Below, piece after piece: positions 1 through 12,760 of a stretch of DNA of 64,000 nucleotides. This stretch comes from Akanthomyces muscarius. Taxonomy: Eukaryota > Ascomycota > Sordariomycetes > Hypocreales > Cordycipitaceae. The translations under genes were made by a program, and so were the position numbers. The stretch spans positions 620,001 through 684,000 of the forward strand of contig NW_026611615.1 of NCBI RefSeq assembly GCF_028009165.1. Reading direction: 5' to 3'. The notes below the pieces were generated by a model that was not told the origin of the DNA, ran no database searches, and saw only the letters and a list, made by a program, of their open reading frames with translations. How positions within the stretch are numbered: position 1 is the first letter of the stretch; the number at the start of each line of letters is the position of its first letter.

Positions 1-2292
1 CCAGGATGTGGGCGTGTACGGCTTTGTCTTTTATCGCGATGGGGAGTGGATTTCGGAAATTGTTGACGATTTTGTGAGTATTGAACAGTGCAGTGAGGGT
101 TTTATAGTGCTGATGTATTGTGTTAGCTGTACCTCACAAAGGCGGACTACGATGCTCAGCAGAATGACCGCATCATGTTTGACGAGCTGGACTATAGAAA
201 CCCGCAAGAGGCATACACGCGCATCTTTCAGTCCAACAGCAACTCACTCTACTTTGCGCAGTGCGAGCATCCACAGGAGACCTGGCTGCCGCTATTGGAA
301 AAATGCTATGCTAAAGCCCACGGCGACTATGCCGCTATTGAAGGCGGGCTCGGCGGCGAAGGAGTCGAGGACCTTACCGGCGGTGTAGCTTCCGAGTTCT
401 TTGCCACCGATATTCTTGACAAGGTTAGATCCTCTTTTTACCTATATCTGGCCTTCCAGTGATCTAACAAGGCTCAGGAGCACTTTTGGAAGCAATTGCT
501 GCAAGCGAACAAGGAATTCCTTTTTGGCTGCAGCACCGGTGTTTTCGGCGGCGGGTTCGGGAGCCGAAAGGGCATCATCGAGAACCATGCTTACTCCATT
601 CAGCGCGTCGTCGAGATTGAAGGTCAGCGCCTGATTCTGCTGCGTAACCCTTGGGGCAAGGGTGAGTGGAAGGGCGCGTGGGCGGACGGCTCCAAGGAAT
701 GGAGCCCCGAGTGGATGAAGAAACTCGAACACAAGTTTGGCGAAGATGGCGAGTTTTGGATCTGCTATGAAGATCTGCTGCGCCACTACCAGTGCTTTGA
801 GCGCGTCCGTCTGTTCGGCCCTGAGTGGAACGTGTCCCAAATATGGACGACTCTCCATATCCCCTGGGTGCAAGAGTACAACGAGACGTACTTTTCTTTC
901 AGCACGACTCAGTCGGGACCAGTAGTCATTGTGGCATCACAGCTTGACGATCGTTATTTTCGTGGTCTCGAGGGTCAGTACATGTTTCAGCTGTCTTTCC
1001 GCGTGCATAAGGCTGGCGTCGCAGGCTACATTGTGCGCAGCGAGACAGCCCACCGCATGCGCCGGTCAGCCAACGTAGAGTTGGATCTCGAGGCCGGCGC
1101 TTACGAAGTGTATGTCAAGATTAAGGCGTGGAGGAACGACTACGTGCTGCCTGTGCAGGCGACCATCCGCAAGTGGGCCAAGTCGAAGCGCGACAAGGTG
1201 AGCCGGATCGGCAAAGCATACGACCTGGCGCACAGTCGCGGCCAGATCATCGAGTCCAAGGAAGAGAAAAAGGTGCGCGAGGCGTACGAGAACCGCAGGA
1301 TGCAAAAGAAACGTGCTGTGGCCAAGCGCGACTTGCAGAAGCGTTTCAAGGATGCGTATTATCAGAAGAAAAAGGAGCATGAGAGGAGTCAGACCCGCGC
1401 GGCAAAGAAGAAGGAGAAGACGAAGGCCAAGGCAGCGGAAAATGCCAAGGCCAAGGAAGAGAGAAAGGCGGCGAAGGCGGCGGCGAAGGAGGCAGCAGCC
1501 AAGGAGCTCGCGAAGCAGAAGGCCACAGCGGATGGGGTTGCTGCCAAGGATGAGACTTCCAAGACGAACGGCGTGGAGGCAGCTGAGATGAAGAAGGAGG
1601 TTGAAAGTGCCGACCTTGATGGGAAAAGTGAGAGCAAAGAAGTGGCCAAGGATGTGGCTAAGGGAGACTCTGCGGAAGCCTCGAAGAAGGAATCTCAGAT
1701 AGAAGACAAGGAGGAACTCACGGGGCCTACAAAGGAAGCGATTGAGCAAAAACCCAAAGAAGAACCCAAGGAGGAGTCCAAGGAGGAGTCCAAGGAGGAG
1801 TCCAAGGAAGAGACTGGGAAAGAAGAGGCGAAGGAGGAGTCCGAAGACTCTGAAGAGCCGGAATCGGACTCGGACAATGAGAGTTTGGCCTCCTTCACCG
1901 ACTACTCCGACGGCGAGCTCGATATTCAAATCGATGCCCTGGAGCGCGACGACCCCAACATGTTTGACAGCTCCGCCGAAGAGGAGGACAGCGACGAGGA
2001 AAACGGGCTCTTTGCCAAGGACCCCTGGAACGCCGTCGCCGTCGTCGGCCTGCGCGTGTACCACAAGACTACCGCTCCAGGCGACACGGTGACTCTGGGC
2101 GTAGTGCGTCCGAACCCGTACGTGGAGACGAGCGAAAGCGATGAGGAAGGCACCGGTGGTGGTGGTGGTGTAGAGGGCAAAGGCAAAGGGAGTGTGCTGG
2201 ATGTGGATGACTCGGCGATGGACGCGACGCTGGAAGGGGAGCTGAAGGAGAAGAAGGAGGTGATTATGGGCCTGAGAAAGACGCCCGCATAG
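1..2292 (+). CDS. Calpain-family cysteine protease, 5'-truncated by window edge
   Basis: Cytosolic papain-fold (C2) cysteine protease. Three exons are visible, 2-73, 127-423 and 472-2292, with introns 74-126 (GTGAGT...TTAG) and 424-471 (GTTAGA, CTAAC branch, AAG end); both keep the frame. The first visible residues QDVGVYGFVFYRDGEW belong to the calpain core. The catalytic Cys normally lies some tens of residues upstream and is therefore outside the window. The catalytic His (IIENHAYSI, about nt 575) and Asn (LLRNPWGKG, about nt 640) are present, followed by a domain-III-like beta region to about nt 1170. The remaining third is low complexity: Lys/Ala/Glu-rich coiled stretch, repeated KEESKEES units near 1770-1830, then an acidic Ser/Asp/Glu segment. 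It is unlike PalB/Rim13, whose MIT domain would be N-terminal and cannot be checked here. It converges with ERV41. The family call is firm; the physiological role is unknown. Confidence 0.9.
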
Positions 2293-2669
2293 GGAGGAAT
2301 TTTATTGAGATGTAATTTGCATACATGTATGTACCTTTGATAAAGTGTTTAGCATAGTGCTATTTCTTGACGAGATCTTCTTATTCCTCCATGCTTTAAG
2401 CACTCAACTGTACCAGAGTATCACGCTTGCAACTGGTCCTACTTTTGCAACTCGCACCGTTACGTTTAGAAAGAGGGAGGTTGGCATTTCAATGAATGCG
2501 TTCGTGAATAATTCCAGAAAAATGCCACGTATTATATACAAGCCCAGTCTATACCGTATCAAACAACTGTGCTTATGCATCGCCACACCAGAACGCCAGT
2601 AATGACTTGCCCGTAAGTCATCTTTGCTACCTTTTTTTTTTTTTCATCTTTCGCAACCCCACGCCTCAT
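2293..2669. other. Convergent 3' intergenic region
   Basis: This 377-bp stretch lies between the stop codons of the calpain and ERV41 genes. It contains both 3' UTRs and a T-run of about 14 near 2630-2644. No gene is visible. Confidence 0.7.
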
Positions 2670-3916
2670 CTAGTCATCGTATCCGCCCTTGGTGCCGAGG
2701 ACGCCCTCACCACCGCTGGTGCGGCGTCTCTTGCCAATCACCTCGACGAACCACTCAGACAGCGTGTATCCCCAGTGGCCGGCGACGAGGACGCCGCTGA
2801 CGACGTTGATGAGCTTGATGAGGAAGACGATGAAGCTGTCGCGGGACTCGTGGACGGCGAGCAGGATCGGCTCAATGTCGTACTTAACAAAGATGCCGGG
2901 AATTGCGGCGTGCTCGTCAATCTCCTTGCTCTGCTCGGTGACGGCGTACTGGTTGGTCTGGATGGTGCTGCTCCCGACGCTGTAGACGGTGGGGACGACG
3001 GAGAGGTAGTACTGGAACTTGTGAAAGTTGGCGCTGGCGACGTTGACGGTGCGGTCGAGGGGGTTGACGAGGGACGGGTAAAAGGCGCCGTAGGAGAGCT
3101 CGGAGATGACGTGCGAAAAGTTGAACTCTGTAAAAGTGGTCAGCTACGGTTCAGGTTCCAGGCAAGGGTGCAACGTACGCTTATGGTCCAGATGCTGGCC
3201 ATATTCCATGTATCCGTGACCGCGGGCGGTAATGTGGAAATCGCCCTGGACCTTGTTGAGGTCGAGGGAGCCGTAGATGCGGCAGCTGTCGGCGGTGCCC
3301 CAGAAGCGCGGCGTCTTGCTCCATTTGGCGCGCTTCTTGCCGAGGGCGACAATGTCATGGACGTGCTCCTCGCCGAAACCCTCTTCGTTGTTGGCAAGGC
3401 TCGTCCAGCCTTCGCCGGTGTTGACGCGGCCGTGGGCGTCGTGGCCGAGCTTGTGGACGCCGGCCTTGTCCACCCACTGGGACCAGGTGGTCGGGTCGCG
3501 GTGCAGCTTGGCGGAGGCGAGGATGCGGTCGCCCGAGGCGTCCTGGACGTTGATGTGGAGGTCGGCGCAGAGCATGTTGACGACGACGTCGAGGTTGATT
3601 TGCATGTCGTGGGAGATGCCCTTTTCGACGGCGAAGTTGTGCGTCTCCTGGCCGCGCCACCAGCGAGCGACCTCGGAGCCCATGAGGACGAGAGAGATGA
3701 AGATCATGGCGACAGTCCATTTGCCGCCGCCAGCGGTGCGGGTAACGTATTCGGGTTTGGATTTGGCTGTGCACGCGCGCAATTGCATGTTAGCAAACGA
3801 TGTGTGTAATTTGTAGGCAAGGTGATGGTCGTACGGAAGGCGTCAAACGCGCTGACGACGCTGCCCTTGGCACCGAAGTTGTCCTCATCGAGGCTATGCT
3901 TTTCGAATCCGTTCAT
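2670..3916 (-). CDS. ERV41: ERV41 / ERGIC-2-like COPII vesicle protein
   Basis: Erv41 works with Erv46 as a cargo receptor cycling between ER and early Golgi. Three exons on the minus strand fit exactly: 3916-3835, 3766-3179 and 3127-2670, with introns GTACGA...GCTAAC...CACAG and GTACGT...TTACAG. The product is 375 aa, the usual length for fungal Erv41. Exon 1 gives MNGFEKHSLDEDNFGAK, followed by PKSKPEYVTRTAGG and a first membrane segment (WTVAMIFISLVLMG). The large lumenal domain carries the family motifs INLDVVVNMLC, INVQDASGDR, DSCRIYGSLDLNKVQGDFH and HLDHKQFNFSH. A second hydrophobic segment (IVFLIKLINVVSGVLVAG) lies near the C-terminus, and the protein ends GVLGTKGGYDD. Everything is as expected for a conserved single-copy gene. 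It diverges from the DUF3824 gene across a 1.8-kb gap. Confidence 0.95.
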
Positions 3917-5746
3917 GGCTGCGGATCGCTGGCGCTGCCGGCCAGAGAACGCGTTGTCGGGAAGAGGGACGAATTGGATGGGATCTAGTGCGAGGGTGGA
4001 AGAGGATGCGACACGGAGTGGGCTACCTCATAACCAATGCGCGGGTAGTCGTCCGGCCGAGAAGTAGATTGTGAGGATGCCGGCCGGGTATATGTGTCGT
4101 AGCCAATCGAGTGGCGGGCCGGATGAAGCTGGATTGATGCGCAAGCGCAGTGGTCGAATGAGGCTCTACCTAGATGCCAGATCGGTTGCCAACTTGCTAC
4201 AGTAGAGGACACCTTGACACGCAGCGGCGCTGGGCCGGGGTCGGTCCCTGACTGGTAACCCAATTGGGACAAGCATTGCCGTGGGTACCTCCTGGTGCGG
4301 TTACCGTGTGGTAGTACCTAGGTACCTCGCTCAGCGGATCCCTCACTGTTGCGAGCGCACCAGATGCGAGACATGGCTTTGATAGTATATTTATTTTCGA
4401 GATTAAAAAATTCTGTCGCATCAAGTCGTTCTCAACATAGGTACAATTTTACATTGAGAGAGCTGTGGAAGTTCTTCGTGCCAGACAAAAGTCGCACCAA
4501 GTTGGGAAGATGTCTTGAGCTGCCTGCGTGCTGTGGCTGAAAGGCGTCCAACGCAGTCAGCAGCTGAATTTCAGCAGCAGCGCCGTGAAACCGCATTGCC
4601 CACGAAAGTACCTACCTACCTCTCCGTGGTAGCCTCGCTGTGAGTGGTGTCAGTGGCGTGACACCTCCATGCACGACAGCACGGCATCTGTACATGGCAA
4701 GCTCGGAGAAATCTTTGTACCTGGGTGAATGAGCTGGATTCTGCTTCGGAATTCCTTCAGAAAAAAAATTGCTTGTCAACTGGAAGCACTTGATCTACAT
4801 GGAGGCGTCCGCAACTAACAGTCGTCCGTGGTTAGCGGTACGTACCTCTTGGGTAGCTCCGACGTCATACACGCTGCCTTGCAGTCGCCGCGCGCGCATC
4901 ACTCAGCTGGCTTCCGCATCAGCAGTTGTGGTGTGCATTGACTCTAAATATGTTGCTTTTCTCGTCTCTTTGGTACCGTGTAGAAATATATACAAATCTA
5001 CCGCCGTGTAGATTCTGGTGCTCTTGCTTGCAAAGCGGCCTGGCGGGAGAGGATGCCGCTTCGGCCCGCCCGCCCAAGGAAAGAAGAGGGGCAACAAAGG
5101 CAACCTGAACTTTAAAGACAAGGACCATGGCATCTGCACCGCCATGACACTAAAACCGCCCGACTACCCACGCACAGCATGACGCACAGCAAAGGGGCAG
5201 CCCTACACCATGAACGCCCACCCAGCGGCCTCGTGATCGACATCTCAGTCCGAGTGCTGGCGAGACCCTCAATGGTCTGAATGACTTGGCCCCGCGCCCG
5301 ATGAGAACTGCCTAGCTGGTAGCCTCAGCGACACCACGCCGTCGGGAACCTTCGCATGTCAAGCCTGTTTCACCCCGTGGATCATTCCGCTCGTCATGCT
5401 CAGCTACCAGTACTCCGATCCGACCTGGCCATGGGCTGGCTTCGCAAGCCATCCACTGCCGTCCAGCAGCCTCCATCAGCATCCACGCGCCGGCTGCTCA
5501 CCTGCTTTCTGTTGCAGCAAATAGGAGCCCCGCGTCCAAGCCCGTCGTGTCCACCCACCCAACCCGCCGCTCCCCTCCAACCCAGCCACTCTTATTATCC
5601 CACTTGGCCTCGCACCTCTTAATTTCTCGGCTTCTTTTTCGTTTCGTCATTCTCGTCGCATATACTTTACTTTAATACCCGAATCTTACCACACCCAACA
5701 CCTTGATCTCACCGACTCTACATCTACATCGCCCACCACCATAGCT
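3917..5746. promoter_or_regulatory. Divergent promoter region between ERV41 and the DUF3824 gene
   Basis: The 1.83-kb intergenic region has no convincing ORF. It contains several TACCTAGGTA/TACCTACC-type blocks common in sordariomycete promoters, including the perfect 12-bp palindrome GTACCTAGGTAC at 4314-4325. The last 150 bp before the start at 5747 are pyrimidine-rich (CT tracts near 5620-5660), typical of the transcription start area of a constitutive fungal gene. Confidence 0.55.
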
Positions 5747-8700
5747 ATGGGCGACACTTATAGGTCGACCCGACTCTACCGTGAGGACGACGATGACGAC
5801 CGTGGTGCCGTGCGGAGCAGCACCACTGTAACACGCTACAAGGTTGGCTCCAGAAACGGCGACCGTTTGGATCGCATCGAAGTCGAAGACGACACGCGCT
5901 CTCGCTTCTCCTCTGGCGGGCGCCGAGTCTCCAACGACCTTCTAGACCGTCCCCGATCAAACTTTGACCCCGCCGAGCGCACCCGCACCGTCATGGAAAC
6001 CGACCGCGAATGGGACCGGCGCTCCCGACAGGACGACTTCCGTGTCGAGAGGCGAGTTGACGAGTCATTTGAGGACGCCCGTGGTCACGACGTAGAGCGC
6101 TACCGCAAGGAAACTGAGTATTTCGCCCCGGCCGAACCAACGCCACCTCCTGTCATTATCCGTCAACAGGCCCCCGAGCCGCAGAAGATTATTGTCCAGG
6201 AGGCTCCCTCACCACAGCCTTACTTTTACAACCGCCAAGAGCGCCCTGAAGCCGGCCCCATGGTGCTCCGAGAGCGTGACGTTGATCGCGAGGTCGTCCG
6301 TCGTGGCCCTTATGAAGATGACTACTACTACAGACATGAGCGTCGCGAATTCGGACCTGGCCCGGTTGGACCATACCGCGGCGACCCTCGAGACCCTTAC
6401 TACCGCAGGGATCCCTACGCCCGTGATCGTGACTGGGGCATGGCCAGATATGATGGCCGTCGTCGGGAAGAGTACTACAGCGAGGATGAAGACTATTATG
6501 TCTCTAATGGTCGCCGTCGTAGATCTCGTTCTCGTCGTCACCGAAGCCGAAGCCGCTCCCGCAGTCGCAGCAAGAGCTCTGACCATCACAAACTTCACCT
6601 CGCCGAGGGTGCTCTTGCCGGTGCTGGTGTAACTGCGCTGCTGCAGAGCAAACGCGATGGCCACGGTGACCTCCCTGAGAACCGTGGCCGCAAGGTTCTT
6701 GCAGGTGCCGCCCTTGGTGCCCTCGGTACTGAGGCGCTCAAGAGAGCTCACAGCGCCTATGAAGACCGCTGGGGTGATCGTGATGAGTCCCCCAATCACC
6801 ACTCCAGAATCAAGACCGGGTTTGGTATCGCTGCTGTTGCCTTGGCTGCTGCTGGTGCCGCCAAGTACTTCCAGACCAACAAGGTTGAAAAGGAGGAAGC
6901 TCACCGCGGTCGCAGTCGCACTCGCGGCTACACATCCGACGGGTACCACGACTCACGCTCCCGTTCGCGATCTAGTCGTGCCCCCAGCCGCCGCAGAAGT
7001 ATGTCTAGAATCGCCAAGGCCGCTCTGGGCACTGCGGCCACAGCCGGTGTCCTGCGCCACCTGCACAACAGATCCAAGTCTCGTGGCGGTGATGGCCGGT
7101 CCCGAAGCAAGTCTCGTCTGAGAACTGGTGCCAAGATTGCTGGCGCGGCCGCGGCCGCTGGCGTCGCCGGCAAACTGTACAAGAATCACCAAGAAAAGAA
7201 GGAACGCTCACGTTCTCGCGCACGGAGTGACACTGATGACGACCGCTACTATGGCCGGCGGGACAGAAGTCGCAGCCGCAGCAGGTCGATGGCCCGATCC
7301 CTACATTCCGATGCTGGGGCTGATAGAGAGCTAGGCTTAGTTGAGTACGGCAACGGGGAGCTGCCCCCTCCTCCTGACCGACGAGGATACGATTCCGACG
7401 ACGATCGCCGAAGCAGGAGGCGCCGAAGCAGGCGGCGCGACCGTGACTCCTCCTCTGGTTCCGACGACGGACGCCAGAGAAGCCGGAGCCGCCTTCGGAA
7501 CATGGCTGCCGCCGGCGCAGCGGCTTTCGGCATCAAGGAGTATAAGGATAAGAAAGATCGCGAGAAGCGCGAACGCAAGTCTAGAGAGCGACAGCCGTCG
7601 CGAGATGGTAAGATACATGTCATATTGCTCTACTCACTGCGCCACACTTGGCTAACTGTCTCCAGAGTACGATGACGGCTATGACCGCCGCGAACGCCGT
7701 GATGATAGGCCCTCTTCACCCCCGCATGCCTCCGGAGGTGCCTATTATCCTCCCTACCCGACGACGCCCGGCACTGCAGGTCCTGGGGATTATCATCCTT
7801 ACGGCGATCCAGCTGCTGCCCAGTCGCACGAATATCAGCCCTACGTCCCCCAAGACTACATGGGCTATGCACCTCCGCCACCACCCGGTCCGCCCCCGGC
7901 CCCCGTTCCTGGGCCGATGACTGGATACCCACCGGAGCCGCCCGGACCACCGGGACCTCCTGGCCCGCCTCCAAGTGGTCCTCCAGGCCCAACCGCTGGG
8001 CCCAGCAGGCCACCCGAGCATGTGAGTTACCATACCCAAGATGCAGATATTGCAGAACCTTCAGAGGGTGCGTTGGCTATAGCCGATCGTATCAACGTGA
8101 AGGAAGACTCTTGTACTGACTAGCTAGCAGCCGTTGTAAATACTTCCCCTAATGACGTCGGTCCGAAGAAACCACCAGCAGCGGCGAAGTCGGTGTCTTT
8201 TATTCCAATGTCGCCCAAGAGCTCGCATACAATGGAAATGCACCGGCGACAACAAGAGCAGGCCGTCGCTGGAGACACCTCATCTCAAGAGGATTACGGC
8301 ACTCCAGGTGTCTATGATGGGCGTGTTGCTCATCACCGTCGCTCCTCAGACACTACTCATGATCGTCCGCGTGGTCGTGGTAGCCATGACTCCGGCTCAG
8401 AGGAAGAAGTGGAAGATTTACCCGACCGGTTCGATTCGCACGGCCGATCACTAGATGGACGCTCTGCCAGTCATCATCGGTGGACGAGCCGATCTGGCGC
8501 TTTTCGGCGTGAGCCACAACGAGCAGATGACTGGGACGTACAGGGAGTATGGCATGTAGGTGGCACCAACAACGAGGCTGTCGAACGCCTGGCGCACGGC
8601 GTAACGAATGCTCTTGACGGCCGCGGAAGCTGGATGCAGGTCATTGGAGAGGTGCTTGCTGGTGGAGCGCTCGGCGCTAATCCGAACGCTCAAGAACAGC

Positions 8701-8771
8701 AGCCGAGGTTAGAAGGTGGACGGGACGGAGGCCGAGAGGAGGAAAGAAGCAGACGAAGACGAAGAGAATGA
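5747..8771 (+). CDS. DUF3824-family Arg/Ser-rich protein
   Basis: This is a fungus-specific family of unknown biochemical role. Three exons, 5747-7607, 7666-8067 and 8131-8771, give 967 aa; introns are GTAAGA...GCTAACTGTCTCCAG and GTGCGT...CTGACTAGCTAGCAG, both phase 1 and frame-consistent. The N-terminal 270 residues are charged (RDD, ERR, YYR). Then come RS dipeptide runs (RRSRSRRHRSRSRSRSRSKS) alternating with three or four Gly/Ala-rich hydrophobic segments, such as LAEGALAGAGVTALL and TGFGIAAVALAAAGAAKYF, which is the DUF3824 pattern. Exon 2 is Pro/Gly-rich ([11 protein letters not shown]). The C-terminal part has the conserved tail motifs SVSFIPMSP, PDRFDSHGRSLDGRS and DWDVQGVWHVGG. A tempting alternative donor GTGAGT at 8022 is phase 0 and would lead to an immediate stop. 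RS runs suggest phosphorylation or RNA association, but that is inference. Confidence 0.88.
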
Positions 8772-9977
8772 TTTGCAGAATATGTTTCACGAGTAACGAT
8801 TTACGATGGATTGTCTAATATTTGCTTGTCGCTTTGCGGCTGCTGGTTTTGTCCTTGCCAAATTGATGTTTTTATTGCTGGCTCGTCTTGCGGAATTAGC
8901 TGTGATGAGATTTGAATGATTTTATAGACAAAACGGTTTCTGCGCAAAGTTTGGAGGTGTGCAATATTATGCAGTAGAATCTCCGCGTAGCTGGAATTGA
9001 TCGTGATTAATTACATTGAGCGCGAGGACTTCGGCACTTTGTACCAGTCAATTGCTACATAGGTGGGGACCGTTGTTAAGTATCGATATCCACGGTCGTC
9101 TTCGTCCTGTGAAGCGCCTACAAGGAACGACGGGCATGGCGCTCATTGTCCACTTGACCCAGGATCTGCAGGATGCCAAACTCCTGCACAGAGTTGCCTT
9201 GATAATTTCGGCAGCATAACTCGAAAACATATCCTTGAAGTAGTTTCTGATTGATTGCTGGCTTTGCCTTGGTACAGAGTATGTCCTGGCAAAAGCGGGT
9301 GGCTGAGTTATGATGTCATGTGCTCGCGCATTCTGACGTCCAAGTCTCACTGTCAAGCAGCCAACTAGCCAGCCTCATTGTTGCACTAATAAGACTTGAA
9401 TTTCTACACAGTGGTTTCTTATAACCATTTCTGACCTGATGGCAAGTATTTCTTACAGGAATTGCTGCCGCTTCCATCTTTCCTGCGCAGGGATCCAGCT
9501 GCATCTCAGACGCCTGTGCCTAGCCGCAGGACACGATTCACTCCTTTATACGAGACCGCTATAACTCGAACATACCATTCCTTTGCACGTGGAATATGAC
9601 AGCGACAGCCGTCAGATCACTTTGAAACTGTGTGCCTTTGGGGCAGACACTACTTATGCGCAGGCGCCCCCTACCCATCATCCAAGCCACCATTAAAGTG
9701 CAGCCCCGTAACGGAAGCAGTGTCATCCGTCTACATCAATCCTGTGTTTTAGAACCCAGTACTACAATAGTCTTGCTTTTCTCGGGAGATGTCAAATTGT
9801 TGAAAATCATGACGTCAAGGCCCTGAACCACCCTTTTGTTGGTGACACTACCGTGTGCAGTAGAGAGGCGACACTGACTTGCACCTGGGCGTTCTTATAA
9901 GACCAGCTACTGCTGGAAACTGCCACGTTTCCATGTGACTCTAAGCGCAACCGACTCTGATCAATGCCATTCCTTTC
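8772..9977. other. Intergenic region between DUF3824 and DUF3292 genes
   Basis: This 1.2-kb stretch holds the 3' UTR of the upstream gene and the promoter of the next gene, which reads in the same direction. Only short unrelated ORFs occur. No RNA gene or repeat was recognised. Confidence 0.6.
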
Positions 9978-12076
9978 ATGAGTTTGCCATTAGACCTCTC
10001 CAGCACGACGAACCCGGGAACGACTTTTGGCTCGGTTTCTGCTGAGCATTCAAGGCCTGAGAGTCTTGCATCGCATGAGCATGGTGCGTCGACTGCAACC
10101 CAGGGACTGACTGCAAGCCATGCCTTGGCGCAAGCAAGAGCCCATCAAATAGGCGAAACACCAGACGGCACTGGAGAGAACACTTGCGATGGCAATGCGA
10201 TAGACGCAGACGCAGCTTTCCAGCCTCACATCTTGGGCATGTCAAAGGATGATGCATGGATCACGATACGGCGATTTAATTTGCTGGTCTTTCGGGTCAA
10301 GGCCACAAAAGGCCGGCTATTAACAGATTTCGACATGGCTTCAAGTGAACAAGGGGAGACTTCGCCGGAGCAGCTTCAAGCACAGCTTGCGCGCCTCTAT
10401 ATGACTGTCATCATCGGGCTCTTTGCTCTCTACAAGCACATGGTTCGATTGCGCTCTTGGAGCGAGCCACAGAGAACGTCAAAATTTCTATCAGTGTACC
10501 TTGCTGCGTGGCTTGTGAATTTACTCGCGCCGACTCTTTTCCTCTTCATCATAGTGATGGTCATCTTCCCTGCTTCCCGGCCGTTGTGCTTCCCACACAT
10601 ACCGCCCTCCATCGTCGATGCCAAAACCGGTGGTGTGCAAAAAGCCCCTGCGGGTGTCATGGCGTCGGAGACGAGCGTTACGGGGGGCCCAGAAACCCAC
10701 AAGGGAGAAGCCGTCGAGCAAGAAGCCCACAGTTTCATCACCAGCTTTTCCAAGGTACGTGGAATCCTTGACTGCCATTGCAGGGGAAGACTGGGCGCTA
10801 ACGATTCCTCTTGTAGTTGATTATGAGTATAACATCCGACAAAGATCAGGATAAAGGTGCACCAGAAGATGACCCTTCGCCGGGTATTGCCAAACTATCG
10901 GGCAAGATTGCGAATGCGAAAAGCAAAACCGACAAGGATGGACAAGAGTCGAATAATGATAAAACGGAGGAGCCTATGAAGCATGCGATTGAGGATTTTA
11001 ACCCACAGCCGCTTCTGGACACGTTATTTGCGTTCATCGATGTCTGGGAACGTCTCGGAAACGTGCTTAATCCTGTACCGTTGTTTCCGGGTGATCACTC
11101 TAGACTGCTACTAGCCGCGTCTATTGCAGTCCCGACATTGATCACTTTTTATTTTTCGCGGGACGTCATGATAAAAAGCATGGAACTGTTGCTAGGTTTT
11201 ATTATGTTTGGCGAGCCGGTGATTCGACGAAGCTGTGCCTTCCTTGACCGAGAATTTCCCAGTTGGCGCAACGGCTGCAAGCTTCGCAACACCGTACTGA
11301 AGGGAGTGCCGACCAACGCCCAGCTTGCCATCACTATGCTCCGCGTTGGCGAGCGAATCAGCTCGCCACTCCCTCCCCCTCCCGTTTCGCAGGGGTCCCC
11401 GAAGATGGAAGCCACAGCGAATGCTGATAGTGTACCCGAGCTAGGTTCGCAACCATTAAAAATTTCTACTAATATTTTGACGACTAATTATTATTCAGGG
11501 ACCCTCCACGAACAACCTCAAGAAGATGCCAAACCAGATACTGACGACGGCGGCCAAGACGGCAACGATGAACACAGATCGAAGAACATAGAGCGTGTAA
11601 TGGGATTTTTCAAGCACGGCTCCAAGCGCGCCGTCACTTTGTTCCACAAGACAGACAGGATGAGGGCGAGTCGTGGAAGTACGCAGGCGCAAGCGCGGCT
11701 TGATCTTGGGCAGACCACGCGCGAGGTGCCCGACGCTGGACCCTACAAATTCCCGGCACGGTACAATGGCGAGGCAGGATACTTGCATCTAGCTACGGCG
11801 GCGACTACTCCATCAGTAGCTTGGCAAAGTCATGACGAAAATTTGGAAACGGCGTGGGTTGTTATGATAAATGACATTGCAGACATTTCCAAGGTTGATG
11901 GAATGAGCTTCAAGACGAAGCACTTTGTACAGTGGGCGCTGGACAAAGAGTCCGTCATGGGCCTGAAGCTGACAATGTCGACTGGTCAATGCCATCATCT
12001 CGATCCGGTTGTCAAGCGCGACGAGGTGTTTAACCGCTTGATTGCGATGGGCAGTCAGATATGGGAGGTTTGTTAG
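9978..12076 (+). CDS. DUF3292-family membrane protein
   Basis: Fungal-specific protein of unknown function, 678 aa from two exons, 9978-10754 and 10817-12076 (intron GTACGT...GCTAACGATTCCTCTTGTAG, phase 0). The family signature is clear: HILGMSKDDAWITIRRFN, LARLYMTVIIGLFALYKHM, RLRSWSEPQRTSKF, then a membrane hairpin (LAAWLVNLLAPTLFLFIIVMV), then the loop DAKTGGVQKAPAGVMASETS and GAPE-like GGPETHKGEAVEQEA. After the intron come a polar insert, a second pair of hydrophobic segments (LLLAASIAVPTLITFYF and SMELLLGFIMFGEPVI), LKGVPTNAQLAITMLR, and a C-terminal domain with WVVMINDIADISKVDG and WEVC at the end. Start chosen at the first ATG in frame; the ATG at 9964 is out of frame. It is predicted to sit in an internal membrane, organelle unknown. 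Confidence 0.88.
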
Positions 12077-12760
12077 CGCAGCTTCGACATAGCACAGCAT
12101 GGTTTTCGTAGCCTGCCTGTGGCAACCTATAAGGCTATTGCGAGGCCTGGGAAGGCACTACATGAAAGGGTGCTGTCGTTAATAGAGCGACGTTACACTT
12201 GTTACTGAAAAGGTTGGCCTTGTGAGATAGAAACCAATTTACAAAAGAATAGTGAAAGCAGCTAGCTTGCTTCATGGGGCTGTCAAAAAATTGTATTGGG
12301 ATAGTTTAACGGTCTGACTCGCTATCCCTTAGTAAATGGCGATGGAAATGGCAAAAGTGATGGGAAGTGATGGAGAGCTTGGTGCTAATTGTGGTCGACG
12401 CGAAACAAAAGCGGCGTAAGGATAGAGCCAGTAGAGGTTTTAGGACTGGGGGCTAAAATGTCAGCAGTGCCTGCTGCAATATTGGAAACTCTCGAGTATC
12501 GCGCCCGTTGTATATTTTGTGAGCAAGTGCCAGCCTTGATGCCTGTTAGAGCGACGAACTGTTGGCGTGACTAGAGCGAACGCCGTTGTGCTGAAGATAA
12601 GTAAGTGTCAAGAAATGAGGAAAAGTTTGAAAAAGGGTCAAAGTGAGAAAGTTTTGAATTTGAGAAAATTAGGAACAATGCAATATAAAGTAGAGAAAAA
12701 TAGTAAGAATAGAATAAGTATTTCAGTTGCAAGCGTTGTTAATGCCTAGCGCTCTTATGT
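12077..12760. other. Convergent 3' intergenic region
   Basis: The 684 bp lie between the DUF3292 stop and the stop of the collagen-like gene. The last 150 bp are A-rich on the plus strand. No supportable gene was found. Confidence 0.6.

Noticed and set aside
1066..2064. 332-codon minus-strand ORF antisense to the calpain tail
   Set aside because: It is a shadow of Lys/Glu-rich codons, giving Leu/Phe-rich text without domains.
2607..3809. 400-codon plus-strand ORF across ERV41
   Set aside because: It is an antisense shadow; the spliced minus-strand frame matches Erv41 over its full length.
6209..6949. 246-codon minus-strand ORF inside the DUF3824 gene
   Set aside because: Composition reflects Arg/Ser codons read backwards; there is no family resemblance.
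8022..8130. GTGAGT at 8022 as donor of the second DUF3824 intron
   Set aside because: It is phase 0 and would give an immediate TAA with the 8130 acceptor; the 8068 donor fits the frame exactly.
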